Assembly (NCBI RefSeq): GCF_025024155.1 | Contig: NW_026251761.1 | Location: 186,001 to 250,000 of the forward strand | Direction: 5' to 3' | DNA from: Gamsiella multidivaricata | Taxonomy: Eukaryota; Mortierellomycota; Mortierellomycetes; Mortierellales; Mortierellaceae | DNA: 64,000 bases | Shown here: one piece after another, positions 34,277 through 49,119 of the stretch | Layout of the letters: every line of letters starts with the position of its first letter | How positions within the stretch are numbered: position 1 is the stretch's first letter | The notes under the pieces: model-generated | Seen by the model: only the letters and a program-made list of their open reading frames with translations | Databases searched by the model: none | What the model was told of the DNA's origin: nothing | Program-made: the position numbers and the translations under genes

Positions 34277-37200
34277 TCAATCTACAAAATAATGCCTAAA
34301 CATGCTCTCGTTCCTCAGTTCTGGATCGTTGGCCACAACATAATACAGATGCAACATCAGCTTTGGGAACCGCGACGTAAAGTAGTTCAAAAATCCGTGC
34401 GGCAGATCTCCTAGTGCCCGCTTGACGTGCGGGGGTAAATCCTGATAATGGTGTTTCTATGGATTTGATAGAATAAAGTAAACAGTGCGTTATAAACTCT
34501 GTGATCTTCAAATTCATTACCGAGACCGAACTAGATACCGTACACACGAATGTCTTTTTTTTTTTTTACCTTGTTACGAAGGGCACGCAAAAGATCACGA
34601 ACACTGTTTCCATCATACTTGCGATATTTGCCCAAGTTCTCGACCAAGGTCCGATCGATCACCTTATACCAGTCCTTAACCAAAATCTCCTTCGCGTTCT
34701 GCTCCAGCTTGATTAACAATTGACTCGGCAGGTCCGCGTCTACGCCCCGGTCCTCAATCTCAAATCGGTCCGAGCAATCCTGCATAAACATGAGCCGCTT
34801 ATTTGCCGACCAAAAGTATGGATGGTGCATTACGGTAAATGCATCCGGTCGATCTGCTGGGTCGTGCGCAATCATCCTCGATATCAGATCCTTGGCCTCC
34901 ACGCCCTCCTGGCCCAAGGCATCCAGCCCGCTCAAGTTCGGTCGGTTCAGCAAGATATTTCGCTCACGAGAATATCGATCCCCAAAGGGATGCTCGCCAT
35001 TCGTCAGAACATAGTAGAAGACACAACCTGTAGAAAAGATATCGATCGCACGGGTCATCCTGTTGGCGCGTCCTCCGGATGAGCCGGAACCGCCGACTTC
35101 TTGGCTAGACGACGAAGAATCATCTGCGAGTGTACCACTAACGGTCCCATTGACCATCGCCTGAAGCAGTTCATCGTCCTGATCCATGCCCAAGAAGCAT
35201 TCTGGGGCACGCCAGCCAATCGTCCCTCCTCCTGCGCCGCCTCGCCCGCCATGCACAGTCGTATTATGGAAGCTCGACTGATCGTTCTCAAGCTTGCGAC
35301 ACAGTCCAAAATCCGAAATCAAAACCCTGCCAGGATACAGATCTTGTGCTGGGGAGGGGACAGAGTTGGCACGAACAACACTGGTGATCATTCCGCTGGA
35401 TCCCAAAGGTGGCGGTGGTGGTGTTGCTGAAAGACTCGATGTTGATAACAGTGACGATTTCGATGGTTTGGGTTTGCGTTTAGGCTCGCCGACCAATATG
35501 TTCTGAGGTTTGATATCCCGGTGGACAATCTTCAGGCTGTGAAGGTGATGGATACCAGAGATAATTTGGAAGAGAATTTTTTGCGGCTCAAGTGTTGCTG
35601 ACAGATCTCGATACGGCTGCATATGTCCGCGCTCAATAATATCGTCCAGGGAAGCCGAGCAAAGCTCCAGTGCTATGTACAAAAATCGGTCGCATTGTTC
35701 CTAGGGTCATCAGCAACTGGTTAGTCCAAGTAAAGATGCTTGACATTGATGCGGATCAAACATTCCGTTGGACATATCGTCAACTTACACTTCGGAAATA
35801 GCGCACCACGTTCGCATGGTCATCGCTCTCTTGCAACAGCCGAACTTCGTGAAACGCAACATCATAAAAATCAATCAACAGTCGCTTGACTGCCACGGCG
35901 CGCCCGTCATACGTGCCTTTATACACCACCGTTCCATGGCTTCCGTATCCTAATACGATGTCTGTCACCTGAATCGACTTTAGTGCCGGCGCGTTCGATG
36001 GTGGTCTGATTGGTGTCAAACTCGACGTTGAATCCACAACGGTTTCTTGGCTCGAAGCACTCTTCCTTCCATCATTTTCACTTGACCTTCCAGCAGCCAA
36101 GAATCCTGCTGGTTCTGAAGATACTTCGTCCTTGTGCTCCAATGTCGATTTTGAATTATTGTTTCCATCACCCGTTTCGGCTGGTGCAGCTGCAGTCCCC
36201 GCAGCCGCCGCAGCCGCCGCCTTCTGACTCTTGCCGCCAGTGCCTCTCTTCTTCTTGCGCCCTCCACTTCCATTCCCGCCTGTGCCAACTCCTGTACCGT
36301 TTGCACCGTTTGCACCATTGATTTTCCCTTCTGCAGTTTCCTGATTCGATGGCTTGTTCCGCGGGCCCTTCCTGCCGCCTTTTTCGGGTTTCTCGCTCAC
36401 TTGCCCGGCGGACTTTTCTCGAATCGTTGCTTCATCCCTCCGCTGCTCCAGCTCTAATTGTATAGACGATACCATCGACTTGTCGTTGAACGCCGGCAGA
36501 CTGTCTCGATTGTCCCTGTTACTAATGCCTATTGCCGAGGCGACGGTCAATGCAGCCGTGCTAGCGACAGCTGCTCCCTGAATGACCGCCTTGACCAGTC
36601 CATAGACCCTGAATTGCATGTTATTCTGCTCCAAGAAATTGTCAATGGGTTGGACCAGATTGCTGATCCCCTTAGTGTGCACAATTGCTGTCAAGATGCC
36701 GACAGAAATCACCAGCCATCCAACAACTGTAGTCGCCCGCGAGATGGGCGGTGGATCTGCAAAGGGGTCGTGGGTATTTGATCTGGATCGAAAAGAATCA
36801 TTACCCTCCGGCATAGTAACAATCTCCTCGTCCTTGTCCATATCCAATCCATCATCCACAGTTAAGAAACCGTCCGGTCGGAAGGGAAAGCCGACCATAT
36901 GTGGGCCAACTATACATCCAGGAAAGTTGGGCGATCCTGCTCGACAACTCGGTTGATCCTCACCAGAGCCTTCAATGCCCATATAGGGCAAGCGTACCTT
37001 CTCCGGATCCGGCTTGCCCAGCAACGGGTAGTTCTGCTCTGAGAGCACATAGAGCTGATCCTGGTACATCCTCACATGGGCTATTGGTGAAAGTTCGTCC
37101 ATCCCAGGCAGCCGCTTCTGCCGTGCCAACACCGCCTTTTGAGTATTAAAATTGACATAGATCTCAAACACAGCTGTGGTGGGCGACGCGAGCTTTTTGC

Positions 37201-38839
37201 GCCACATGATACCAGCATCCGATTTCCAGAACGCCACCAATCCGTCCTTGTCGATTCCGATCCAAGTCATCGGTCCATCCTTGACAACGCTCGGATTCTC
37301 AGTCACCGGGAAATACTCACTATAAGAGATGTCCCACTGCATCCCAGATATCGGATCCGCGATACACAGCGTATATTCTATCAGAATAGAGCCATGGGGA
37401 TCAATTTGTGGAAAGCAGACCATCCCGCATAATCCATGATAAATTCACGGCATACATGCGGCAAAACTTACCAGCATGGCCAAGGACAATGGTAAGTCCT
37501 GATGCTTTGATGCCCTCCGGTCCTGTGCATCCATTGGGAGCCTCGAATGTATTGACGACTTGTCCAGTGCTGATGTCCAGCTCCAAGAGACTGGTTTTCT
37601 TACCGCCTGTAATCCTCTTTCCATCGGGCCGGATCTGGGGCGAGTTGGTGACCAGGTGCACCAATGATCCGACGGGCTATGAATGCATATACAGGATGCT
37701 GGTATTGGTGAGTGGATGATCGAGAATCTGTTATGCAACCCAATTAGTGTAGTCTCTTTAATTGCCCTCCTCCACAGACACTCTCCGATGATGTGATTGA
37801 ACAAGGAGCGACCAAGCACGCCGGCGTACAAGCCCATGGCGACCTAAATTTTTTTTTTTGGGCTGTTACGTGGAAGCACGAGAGAGCGTACCTCCTCTAA
37901 ATGCAAGCAACCCTATTTTCTGTCGCCCAAACGATACATTCACCGCGCAAAGTTGATTGCTCCGTTGCCATAGGTTTCTACCATGGTGTGGGCAGCGAGC
38001 CGAGAAATGGAAGAATGAACATCGATCGACAAGGAGAATAATCCCTGTCGTAGTCCTGTACTCCTGCAATCTAGCTGTCGCCGCAACGATGCTTCGTTCG
38101 TTTATTGCTCCTCAATTGTTCGGGAGAACAAAGAAGCCGTCCTTACCTGAAGACCACTTGAGTTAGAATAGACATAGAGCCTTGGTATCTCTGCTGGCTC
38201 GACAATAAAGGTCCAATCCTCGCTATCGTACTCAATATCGCCGTCCAACAGACCGGCAGGTCTTGTTCCGTCCTGCTCCCCCTCAATGCTACTGCTAGCA
38301 AAGATATCAGTGTCACTACCCCTGCTTCTGCTCTTGGTGTATTTGGTGACATTGCTTGACACGATGGCTCCAACGGCCTGCGGCGGTCGAGTCCAGAAGA
38401 GTTCGCCATTACGGGTATCGATACAATGCAGATTGCCATCAACGGTTGTCAATAAGGCCAAGGAGGTAATTCTGTACTCTGGTGTTGGTGCTTGGATCAG
38501 TGGGCCTGTGTTGTCGAGAAACCTTTTTTTCAGCTTGCTGTTCGTTGTTGTTGCGGGTCGGGAGGCCTCAATTTCTTTAGAGTTGCTCGAGTGCAAGAAC
38601 AAAGCGGCGGCCGCACTGCCCTGTGAGGAAAGTGCCAGGGGTTTGGAGGCTGAGTCGTGGGGAGAGGCTTTGTTGGAGGAGAACTGTGGGATGTCGCCGA
38701 GGTGGTGGGTGTCTACTGGTGGGAGGATGATCTCCATGTGGGGAGAGGCTGCGCCGCGTGCTGCAACGAGGGCAAGGGGCGGTATCCTGCAGAGCAGGAT
38801 GCTCAAACACAGGTACAGGGACGAGTCCTTGAGCCGCAT
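34277..38839 (-). CDS. IRE1: IRE1: ER stress sensor kinase/endoribonuclease
   Basis: Predicted 1265-residue type I ER membrane protein that senses unfolded proteins and splices a HAC1/XBP1-type mRNA. Exons on the minus strand: 38839-38147, 37676-37472, 37377-35789, 35700-34570 and 34456-34277. A signal peptide (SSLYLCLSILLCRIPPLALVAARG) leads into the lumenal domain with VDGNLHCIDTRNGELFWTRP and EYTLCIADPISGMQWDISYS. A transmembrane helix (VVGWLVISVGILTAIVHT) lies near residues 515-535, followed by a long Ala/Gly/Lys-rich linker. The kinase domain starts near residue 770 (GYGSHGTVVYKG, VAVKRLL), with HRDIKPQN near 888, DFG near 960 and a Gly-rich activation segment. The KEN RNase domain (about 1125-1265) includes YRKYDGNSVRDLLRALRNK and YYVVANDPELRNES. 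The first intron is unusually long (470 nt) and its acceptor is inferred from alignment. Confidence 0.95.
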
Positions 38840-39148
38840 AGTGAGAAAGAAGACGTTTTATCGATGTGGAGAGAAGGGATGAATGTGTGTGTGCGAGGTA
38901 AGGAAGGAGCAGGTGGTGTGTGAAGCACAGGGGCAGGCACAGGCACCCGTTTGGTTGTTGTGCCCAGTGAGTGCTGGCTAAAAGTGGGTTGGAATGAACA
39001 ATAAACAGGAAGTAGCGAGGAAGGAGGAGGTTTAAAGGCAGGGGAAGGGGAGTAGGTCGTGAACAACTCGTATGAATAGGCTAAGGGTATTAAGGGCAAT
39101 AGCAGGGCAAGAGGGCGAGGAATATGAGGAAGGTTGATGAGCAATGGA

Positions 39149-39257
39149 GATGGATGGATGGATGGATGGAGAGGGATGAATGAATGAATGAATGAATGAA
39201 TGAATGAATGAATGAATGAATGAATGAATGAATGAATGAATGAATGAATGAATGAAT
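39149..39257. repeat. (GGAT)n followed by (TGAA)n tetranucleotide array
   Basis: About five GGAT units are followed by about 20 perfect TGAA units. The array lies between the IRE1 start (38839) and the forkhead stop (39733), so probably in the IRE1 upstream region. Confidence 0.95.
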
Positions 39258-39732
39258 GGATGTGGATGAAAAGAGGGGAGTGTGTTAGTTTCTTTTAAAG
39301 AGGTTAATGGACATGAATAGATGGGTAGATGTAGGAGCTCTATCATGCACCGGTTGGAGCTACCTAGAAATGGCAAGGTAGACAAAAGCAGAAGCACGCA
39401 ACACACAGCCCTAGCCTAGAAGGAGATGACACGCACAGCAAATGGGCTGGCTACCTTATGGTGATCGTGCCCTTTCATCCAAGTCGTCCTGACCAAAAAA
39501 AGCAGCTCCATCTATCACCGCAACTGCCATCAAGTGAAGAATTACGTGGACAGATGTATTCTGCAATGTGTTTCTTATACGAATACACACCGTTCGTTAT
39601 CGTTATTGTTGTCGAATAAATACTTTTTCTTGTTGTCATCATTAAGTAGAATAATAACCAAAACTTCCTCCCCCTTCAATTGGTATCCATCATGTCGTCA
39701 AAGAAATCGATAAAAAAGATATTAAAAAATTT

Positions 39733-42955
<3,223 letters not shown>

Positions 42956-43430
42956 ATGTCGTTGAAAGTGGGACGAGGAGCGTGTTTCCTGGAAGATAGG
43001 AGATGGAAGATGGAAGAGAGAGGTGAGAGGGTGAGGTGGACGAGGAAGGAAAGTCGGCGGAGGACGACGTGAGAGAAAGAAAGACGGATCGTTACGACAC
43101 AGAATCAAGGCGAGGTTGGCTGTGGGGACCGGTTCATAAAAGCGACACCCCAAGGCCACGCAGGTAAGAGTAGGAAGGGCAGAAGGAAGGGAAAGGAGAG
43201 CAGGCAAGTGAAGAGCAGCAAAAAGGGTAGGCAGGCAGTGTTAGGTGAGCATCATGGATGGCATATGACTACTTGTGAACCAGCCTGATAGAATAATTAC
43301 GGATGGTAGTAGTTCTTTACAGGAAAGGAAAGAATGAAGACTTGGTAAGTGAAGGAGGTGGGGTTTTTATGGTTTTTTGTTGTTTTTTTACGGACAGAAA
43401 AGAGAAGAGAGAAGGGAGAAAGAAAAAAAA

Positions 43431-43468
43431 GGCAGAAAAGGCAGAAAAGGCAGAAAAGGCAGAAAAGG
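43431..43468. repeat. GGCAGAAAA nonamer tandem repeat
   Basis: Four tandem copies of the nine-base unit GGCAGAAAA in a purine-rich stretch upstream of the forkhead gene. Confidence 0.9.
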
Positions 43469-43948
43469 ACGAAAGAAGGATATAAAGAAGTGGTGGATGG
43501 TAAACAGAAGGATGGAGAAAAGAAACAAGAAAGAGAAGAAAAGGGAGAACACAAAAGATCCCTTAGTTTCCCTCTCTTTTTTTCTCGCTCGTCTGCTTGG
43601 TCCTCTCTCGTTCGGCCAAAGAGTGAGTTTATGATTTTATGGTTTTGCTCGATAGGTTGATCGAGTAGAGTCTGAATCGATACGATGCCGTGCAATCTGC
43701 TGCTAGTTTTTATTTCGTCCGAGGGTGGCGAAGTTGACAGGGGTGGCCAACGATATTCATGGAAAGAAGAGAGAGTAAACCAGAAACGAGACGAACGCAA
43801 CAGACGCACCGGCAGCAATAGGGGCAACAACAACACCGTGTAGACTACCCGGCGTTTAGCGGAAGGTCAACCGCGCGTACTCGACTCCTTCATTTACTCG
43901 ACAAAGACCTTGGTGTAGGCTCAATGGTGTATAACACATAACACAGTG

Positions 43949-44010
43949 AATAAATGAATGAGTGAATGAATAAATGAATGAATCCACGAATGAATGAATT
44001 TGCGAATGAA
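43949..44010. repeat. Imperfect (GAAT)n array
   Basis: A degenerate GAAT/AAAT tetranucleotide array, related in unit to the TGAA array at 39.2 kb but interrupted. Confidence 0.8.
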
Positions 44011-44739
44011 TACACACTATAAAATGGGCGTGGAGCTGGATAAGTCTATACACTCGACCATCGCGTAAAGTTTAGGTTTTTTTTCTCTTTTGTTCATGGA
44101 TGCAATTGAATCTCGCCTCGCATGCCTCTCGCTTGTCCATCCCTGCAGCTACAGTACGAAGAATGCGATCATCCATTATCCACTCTTTTTTTCTTTTTGA
44201 TGATAGACAGGTTGCGTAAATGGGTGGAGTAGATCAAAGGAAAAGGTAGATGCAGCACTGCAACAGTAATTGTACATGCAATTGCTCCCCTCTTTTCTCA
44301 GTTGTTGTTTGTTGTTGTGCATGGTCTGAAAATGCCCGAAGATGCAATATCAAGTATGAAGTATGTGTAATGAATTAGAGTAACAGGGCCAGAATAAAAG
44401 AAACGCGACCGTGAAAAAGGGGAGGGAGAGGAGGTTGTTTGTTCCTTGCTCTCGTACCTGATTCGATCTGCCCAAGTTCCCCTGTCTTATTCTCCTCTCA
44501 TTGTTGCACCGGTTCCTGTGAAAGGACAAGATGACATGCCAAGGCTGATGAAAAAAAAGGGGGGGAGATGAACAGGTAACATACAGCACAGGTAAAGTAC
44601 ACATATAGGAAAAAACAACAACACGACGCGCAGGGGTCAAAATGAAGTGGGAGAACCAAAAGAGTGAAGAGAATGAACAGGGGTACGTGCCCTGTTGTGC
44701 GAGTCCCTCCTTCGCAAGAGGCAGTGGTGATGATGTCGG
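44011..44739. other. Intergenic stretch without recognised gene
   Basis: About 730 nt with short homopolymer runs and no open frame that looks coding. It lies upstream of the forkhead gene and downstream of the candidate membrane-protein gene. Confidence 0.5.
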
Positions 44740-45199
44740 TCAAATAAACGTAAGCAATATGCAGAGTGCCTCGGTCCCCATGATCCCAAAGCAGATGCCG
44801 TACTGCATAGAATACCAAAATACGATGTTCAAAGGGAATCGTCCATACGTTTGGGTAACGCCAATTGCAACAGTATCCATCTGAGGCGCTGCATCAAGAT
44901 AAAAGAAAGGCGTGTAAAGACCCAGTCCGGGTGGACAATAGACTAATATTGCCATCCACTTCCCTAGCGCGGGAAGAAAGAAAGGGGAGAGCGACCCGCA
45001 TGAACAGAGGTGGACAGAAAGCCTTTGTGAACTGCTTTTCCGTGCGGTAAATTACCCGCCCGATGGTGCTATAGGAATCTTCTGTTGATCCCGAAGGCCG
45101 GACTCTTACTCGTGGTCGCTTACCGTTAAAGAGAGTGGTATTCAGAATAGTTAGGAACGCAGCAACCCCTGCGGCATGCAAAAACCACAGTGCCCGATA
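44740..45199 (-). CDS. 3' part of an unresolved multi-exon membrane-protein gene
   Basis: Two minus-strand exons join in frame: 45199-45124 and 44963-44740, with a GTAAGC donor and a CTAG acceptor. They encode about 98 residues with several hydrophobic segments: LWFLHAAGVAAFLTILNTTL, WMAILVYCPPGLGLYTPFFY, then FPLNIVFWYSMQYGICFGIM and TEALCILLTF, ending at a stop. Upstream on the same strand, candidate exons with helix-like translations are visible near 46570-46520 (AVSIAALTTIGILL) and 46090-45900 (SCALMCWVYSLQVFIVC; SLSMFLFPLFECVAWLLSS), but I could not join them with confidence. Either the gene has more exons than I resolved or it is decaying. I do not recognise the family. Confidence 0.4.
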
Positions 45200-46599
45200 C
45201 TAGCGAATGCCAAGAAGAGCAATTGCCATTGAGAAAACCAGCAGACGTTGTGCAACCGGACCTCGTAGGTTAGAGGATATTTCGGGATATCTTTGTGTTT
45301 CCATGTTCTGGGCGGTAGCCAGGAGAGCACTTCATTTTTTTTCTTCTGTGTAGTGTTTGTATACTGCATTTTGTTACTTTGTTGCTGTTGTAGATTTTAG
45401 TTCAAAGGTAATACTTTGTGGATGATGATAGAGACCAGGGCAACTGAATACAGAAAAATACGCTGAGCATGGCGGGGGCAAGGACGTGGCAAGTCGAATA
45501 ACAGGGCAAAAGAATGAACAAAGTGAACGGATCAATGAATAGATGCTGCAGGATACCGCGGTGTGTCACCAGGACACCCCTCCAGACAAGTGCTCAGACA
45601 GTGACAGAGAGCATCGGGAGGACAATATAGATGTAACACGGCGAAGAAATGAATAAGACTCGGATCTCGGCCTAGATCCGCTGAAGAACACCAAGAGCGA
45701 TAGGAGTAGGGGTAGGAAAAATGCGAGTTAGCCTTACCCGGTCGATGGGATGCAGTTGGCACGTCTTGCTCTGTCAATTGCAGACGTATTACGGTTGCCC
45801 TGGTGGAGTAAAGCAGAGTGGAGAAAGGGGTGAGTCTGCAGTCTTGTCGGTCCCTGAAATAAGAATTTTGATGAATGCATGGAACCACGTCCATGGAGAT
45901 CTCCTGAAGACAACAGCCACGCGACGCACTCAAAGAGCGGAAATAGAAACATCGACAGACTTATCCTCGGAAATTTGACGTCTCGCGTGGCCCTCTTAAT
46001 GAACATGCAATTTACAAATACTCTTGTGCATACAATAAAAACCTGTAGGCTGTACACCCAACACATTAAGGCACAGCTCAATCCTCATGTGTAGGACGAG
46101 AAGGGTTCCCAACGTCTGTGTCCCCTGCAAGGGAAGAGTGACCCTGGAACACTGGTCCATGACATGACATAGGAAACCAAATGACGCGAGGGAGGAGGAG
46201 GAGGGGGAAGAGCAGAAGGACAAAGGGGTTCAAAATACATGCTGTGGAGAAAATGAAAACTGATGCTGAACGCACACGAAACCCTTGTAAAGCATTACTC
46301 CGCACGCTTTAGTGCCCGACGTATAGAAGACAAGAATTCCCTCCAGGTGAAGATGACCAAGAGTTTGTTGAGCACCGCAGACCTTTGCCCATAAAACTAC
46401 AGTAGTCCGTGGTTAGACGCCCTGTACTTTGTTTGTTGTCAATACAAAATGGGAAGGATAACAAACATGCTTCAAGACAACAAACAAACAGCAGGCACGA
46501 TCGGATCTTACTGAGCAATATACCGATTGTAGTCAGCGCAGCAATGGAGACGGCTCTTCGTTTTTAATAAAGTCTTGCAAGAGTTGCAAACAGGGATAA

Positions 46600-48838
46600 A
46601 GTCGCGCTTCGGAGAAGGGGAGATTGGGGCAATTGGTGGCAAAGGAAAACCCAAAATAACCCTGGGTGGCGAGAACTGGGTTCGAGAAGCCTACCGGCAG
46701 TGGTGTTCTATTGGACGTGCTCGCAGACACACTCTGCTTGTTCTTATGGTATGTTAACGAACGAAATCGAGCGAGTGGGATGAGAAGTAGATGACAATGG
46801 GGGAGGGGGGAATGAGGATGAATGAACAAGGCGAGAGGCGGGGGAAGGAAGAAGAGGGACAGGACAGGAGGGTTGCAGAGCAGCCAGCGGAAGGAAGGTT
46901 TTGGTAGCTCAAGTTCCTTTTGATGTCCTCGTTGTCGCCGTGGATGGTGGCGGATGACAGATGTGTCAATTGCATTATTGAGATCCAGGCCCTGGGTCGG
47001 AAATTTCGGTTCAAATCCCAAAGGGCTACCTGTCCATTTGTCATTCTACTTTATTTTACACTTGCAGACACTATTACCCTAGCAATGAAGTTACTGTACA
47101 CAGGGTGTGTGGAGGACGGGAGGAATGGTGCCCTCTCTCCTCTCCCTTTTCCCCATCTTTGTGTACTTTCCGCCCATGCATCCCCATGCACCCCATGCAT
47201 CCTGGTCTGGCCACGACCATAAAGAAGATTGTACCACGTACACTTTGTTCATTCATCCCGATTGACGTGGAGGGCAAACAGTTGGGCGAGGCATGGGAGT
47301 GGTGTCTTTAGAGATGCATCGTTACACGAACTGAGCGAACGGAAGGACTGAGGTTTGTTAACTTTCGTTGTCAACAGACGCCCACTCATATTCGGAGTCG
47401 TTATGATGAAAGACGGAGGGCCAGAGAGCTAGGCCACCAGGCTCGCTGGTAACCGGCAGAAAAATAAGTGGTGTTCAGGAGGTTTTTTTTAATGCGATGG
47501 GTCCCGTAATCCCTAAACGTGTCTGTACGTGCACATGTACAAGTTGCATGCGTAAGAAACTCCTTCCTCGTCCCGTGGTTGTTGTCGCACTGGACATGCA
47601 AGGCCATACACGTTGTACAGGATGACTAACAAAGAAACACCTGCAGGAGTCACCTGCATGTCCATCATTTCACCATGCGGCGTAAAGCTTTCATCGTCTC
47701 GATCGCGGAATACAAACATGCTACTCAAAAATCTCCTTCACCAGTGGTTTAGCGTTGGCAGTACCTCCCTACGCTACGCTCCGTGCGCGTGTGGTTTCAT
47801 GGCGCTGGCTTCACTATGTTCGCTCCAGATATACATTTTGGTGTGAATGTGGGTCAACCAATAAAATGCCATCCTCTCCACATATTTGGGTCAGCATTCG
47901 CGCTCTGCTCATTTACACTGTCATCCAATACAACTAGAAAATGACTAGTTGATCATGCAGACTTCGTGAATGCGCTTCTGTGTAGAAGACGCTCATTTTT
48001 GAACATTGCTCGTCGTTTACAGATACCGATCCTCGATAAATATGCAGTAATTCAACTTGATTTTTTTTTATTGGACCTGAATGCGAAAGTCTACGTACGC
48101 ACAGCGGTCGAATATATCAAATTATCTGTCTTCAATTCATTCTGACTCCTTTCCTTCATTTTCTTCCACGAACCTCTCCCTCTCACATCGACCATGTCAG
48201 GCAACGAATGAAGTTGGGACATGAACGCATGGCGAAACTCCCGACTAAGAAGAGCTGGCCTATTTTTTCTTAGTAGATCGAATTCATAGCCGAATGTACA
48301 TCGTCGGCCGTTCAGACCATGTCTCCGATACATCGTCCGCCTTTCTTGCAGCTATCCTCGAGTACTTGACCGCTGAGATTTTCGATGTCACCGGTAACGC
48401 TACCCGCGGCAGCAACATACCTTGTACTATTTCCCATCCCCTTCAGCTCAGCATTCGCGACGACGGAGAGCTGAACGATTTGCTCGAACATGTAGCCGTT
48501 CCGGGAAAATCTGTGGCCCGAAGCCGATGCCTCACACTCATCCGAAATGGCCCAGGGTGGTGGCGCTTCTTCATATGATTCACTTTTGCCCATGGAGACT
48601 GAAGACGGTGGCGATCCTTATTAGGCGGACCGAGATGTTGGCCCGCTTTTTCAGAAGAAGTAAAGGACATCGGCTACAATCAACGTAGGGCGGAATAAGA
48701 CCTCATCTGTCAATTTGTCCCCATTAGTTTATTCTCTCATTGCGCATCGCCTCTTGCGCTTCATACAACCCATCGCAAACGTCCCGGAACATTAACGCAC
48801 TAATCTCCGGTGCTGAGCTTTCCTATTCGGCTTCTCAT
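46600..48838. other. Gene-poor region with weak open frames
   Basis: Mostly short open frames without domains. The least random is on the minus strand at 48593-48312 (93 codons, starting MGKSESYEEAPPPWAISDEC), polar and Ala/Gly/Ser-containing, possibly an exon or remnant. A minus-strand frame around 46735-46533 ends with QLLQDFIKNEEPSPLLR and may be an exon of the membrane-protein gene. No RNA gene was found. Confidence 0.4.
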
Positions 48839-49119
48839 TTAATTTGGCCTCGACCAATACTGTACATAGAGAGACACGTCCGACGATCCGACCTTTATTC
48901 TTGGAATCCACCGTAAAAAGACTGCGTGCTGCTCAAGCTTGGTATGGTCAATGGTACCTATCTTCTTTCGAGTCGGAGTAGATTTGCATAAGTTTGATAA
49001 AGGAGGGTCATTGGCCATTCTTGAGCAAAGCAAAGACCATATTTTTTCACGAAATAGCAGCCCCTAGTGTCCGCTGTGAAGGGCTTGCATTGAGCGCAAC
49101 GAAGAAGCGCATTTACCTC
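48839..49119 (-). pseudogene. Ankyrin-like gene fragment
   Basis: On the minus strand an exon end with the translation HALHWAYAILHGNAHAVVSL resembles an ankyrin repeat and stops at a consensus GTAAAT donor (exon end 49117). A matching acceptor at about 49064 opens an in-frame exon 49063-48839 of 75 codons ending in a stop. Upstream of the first piece the frame is broken by stops, so the 5' part is missing or lies in exons I could not find. Fragment of a decayed gene or end of an unresolved one; assignment to ankyrin is weak. Confidence 0.3.

Noticed and set aside
39160..39270. TGAA array as a CRISPR-like or regulatory array
   Set aside because: It is a simple tetranucleotide microsatellite with no spacers.
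46901..47035. Possible tRNA with intron (GGTAGCT ... GGTTCAAATCCC ... GGGCTACC)
   Set aside because: A B-box-like motif and an end-pairing stem are present, but no D-arm or anticodon arm can be drawn and the acceptor is off register with the T-arm.
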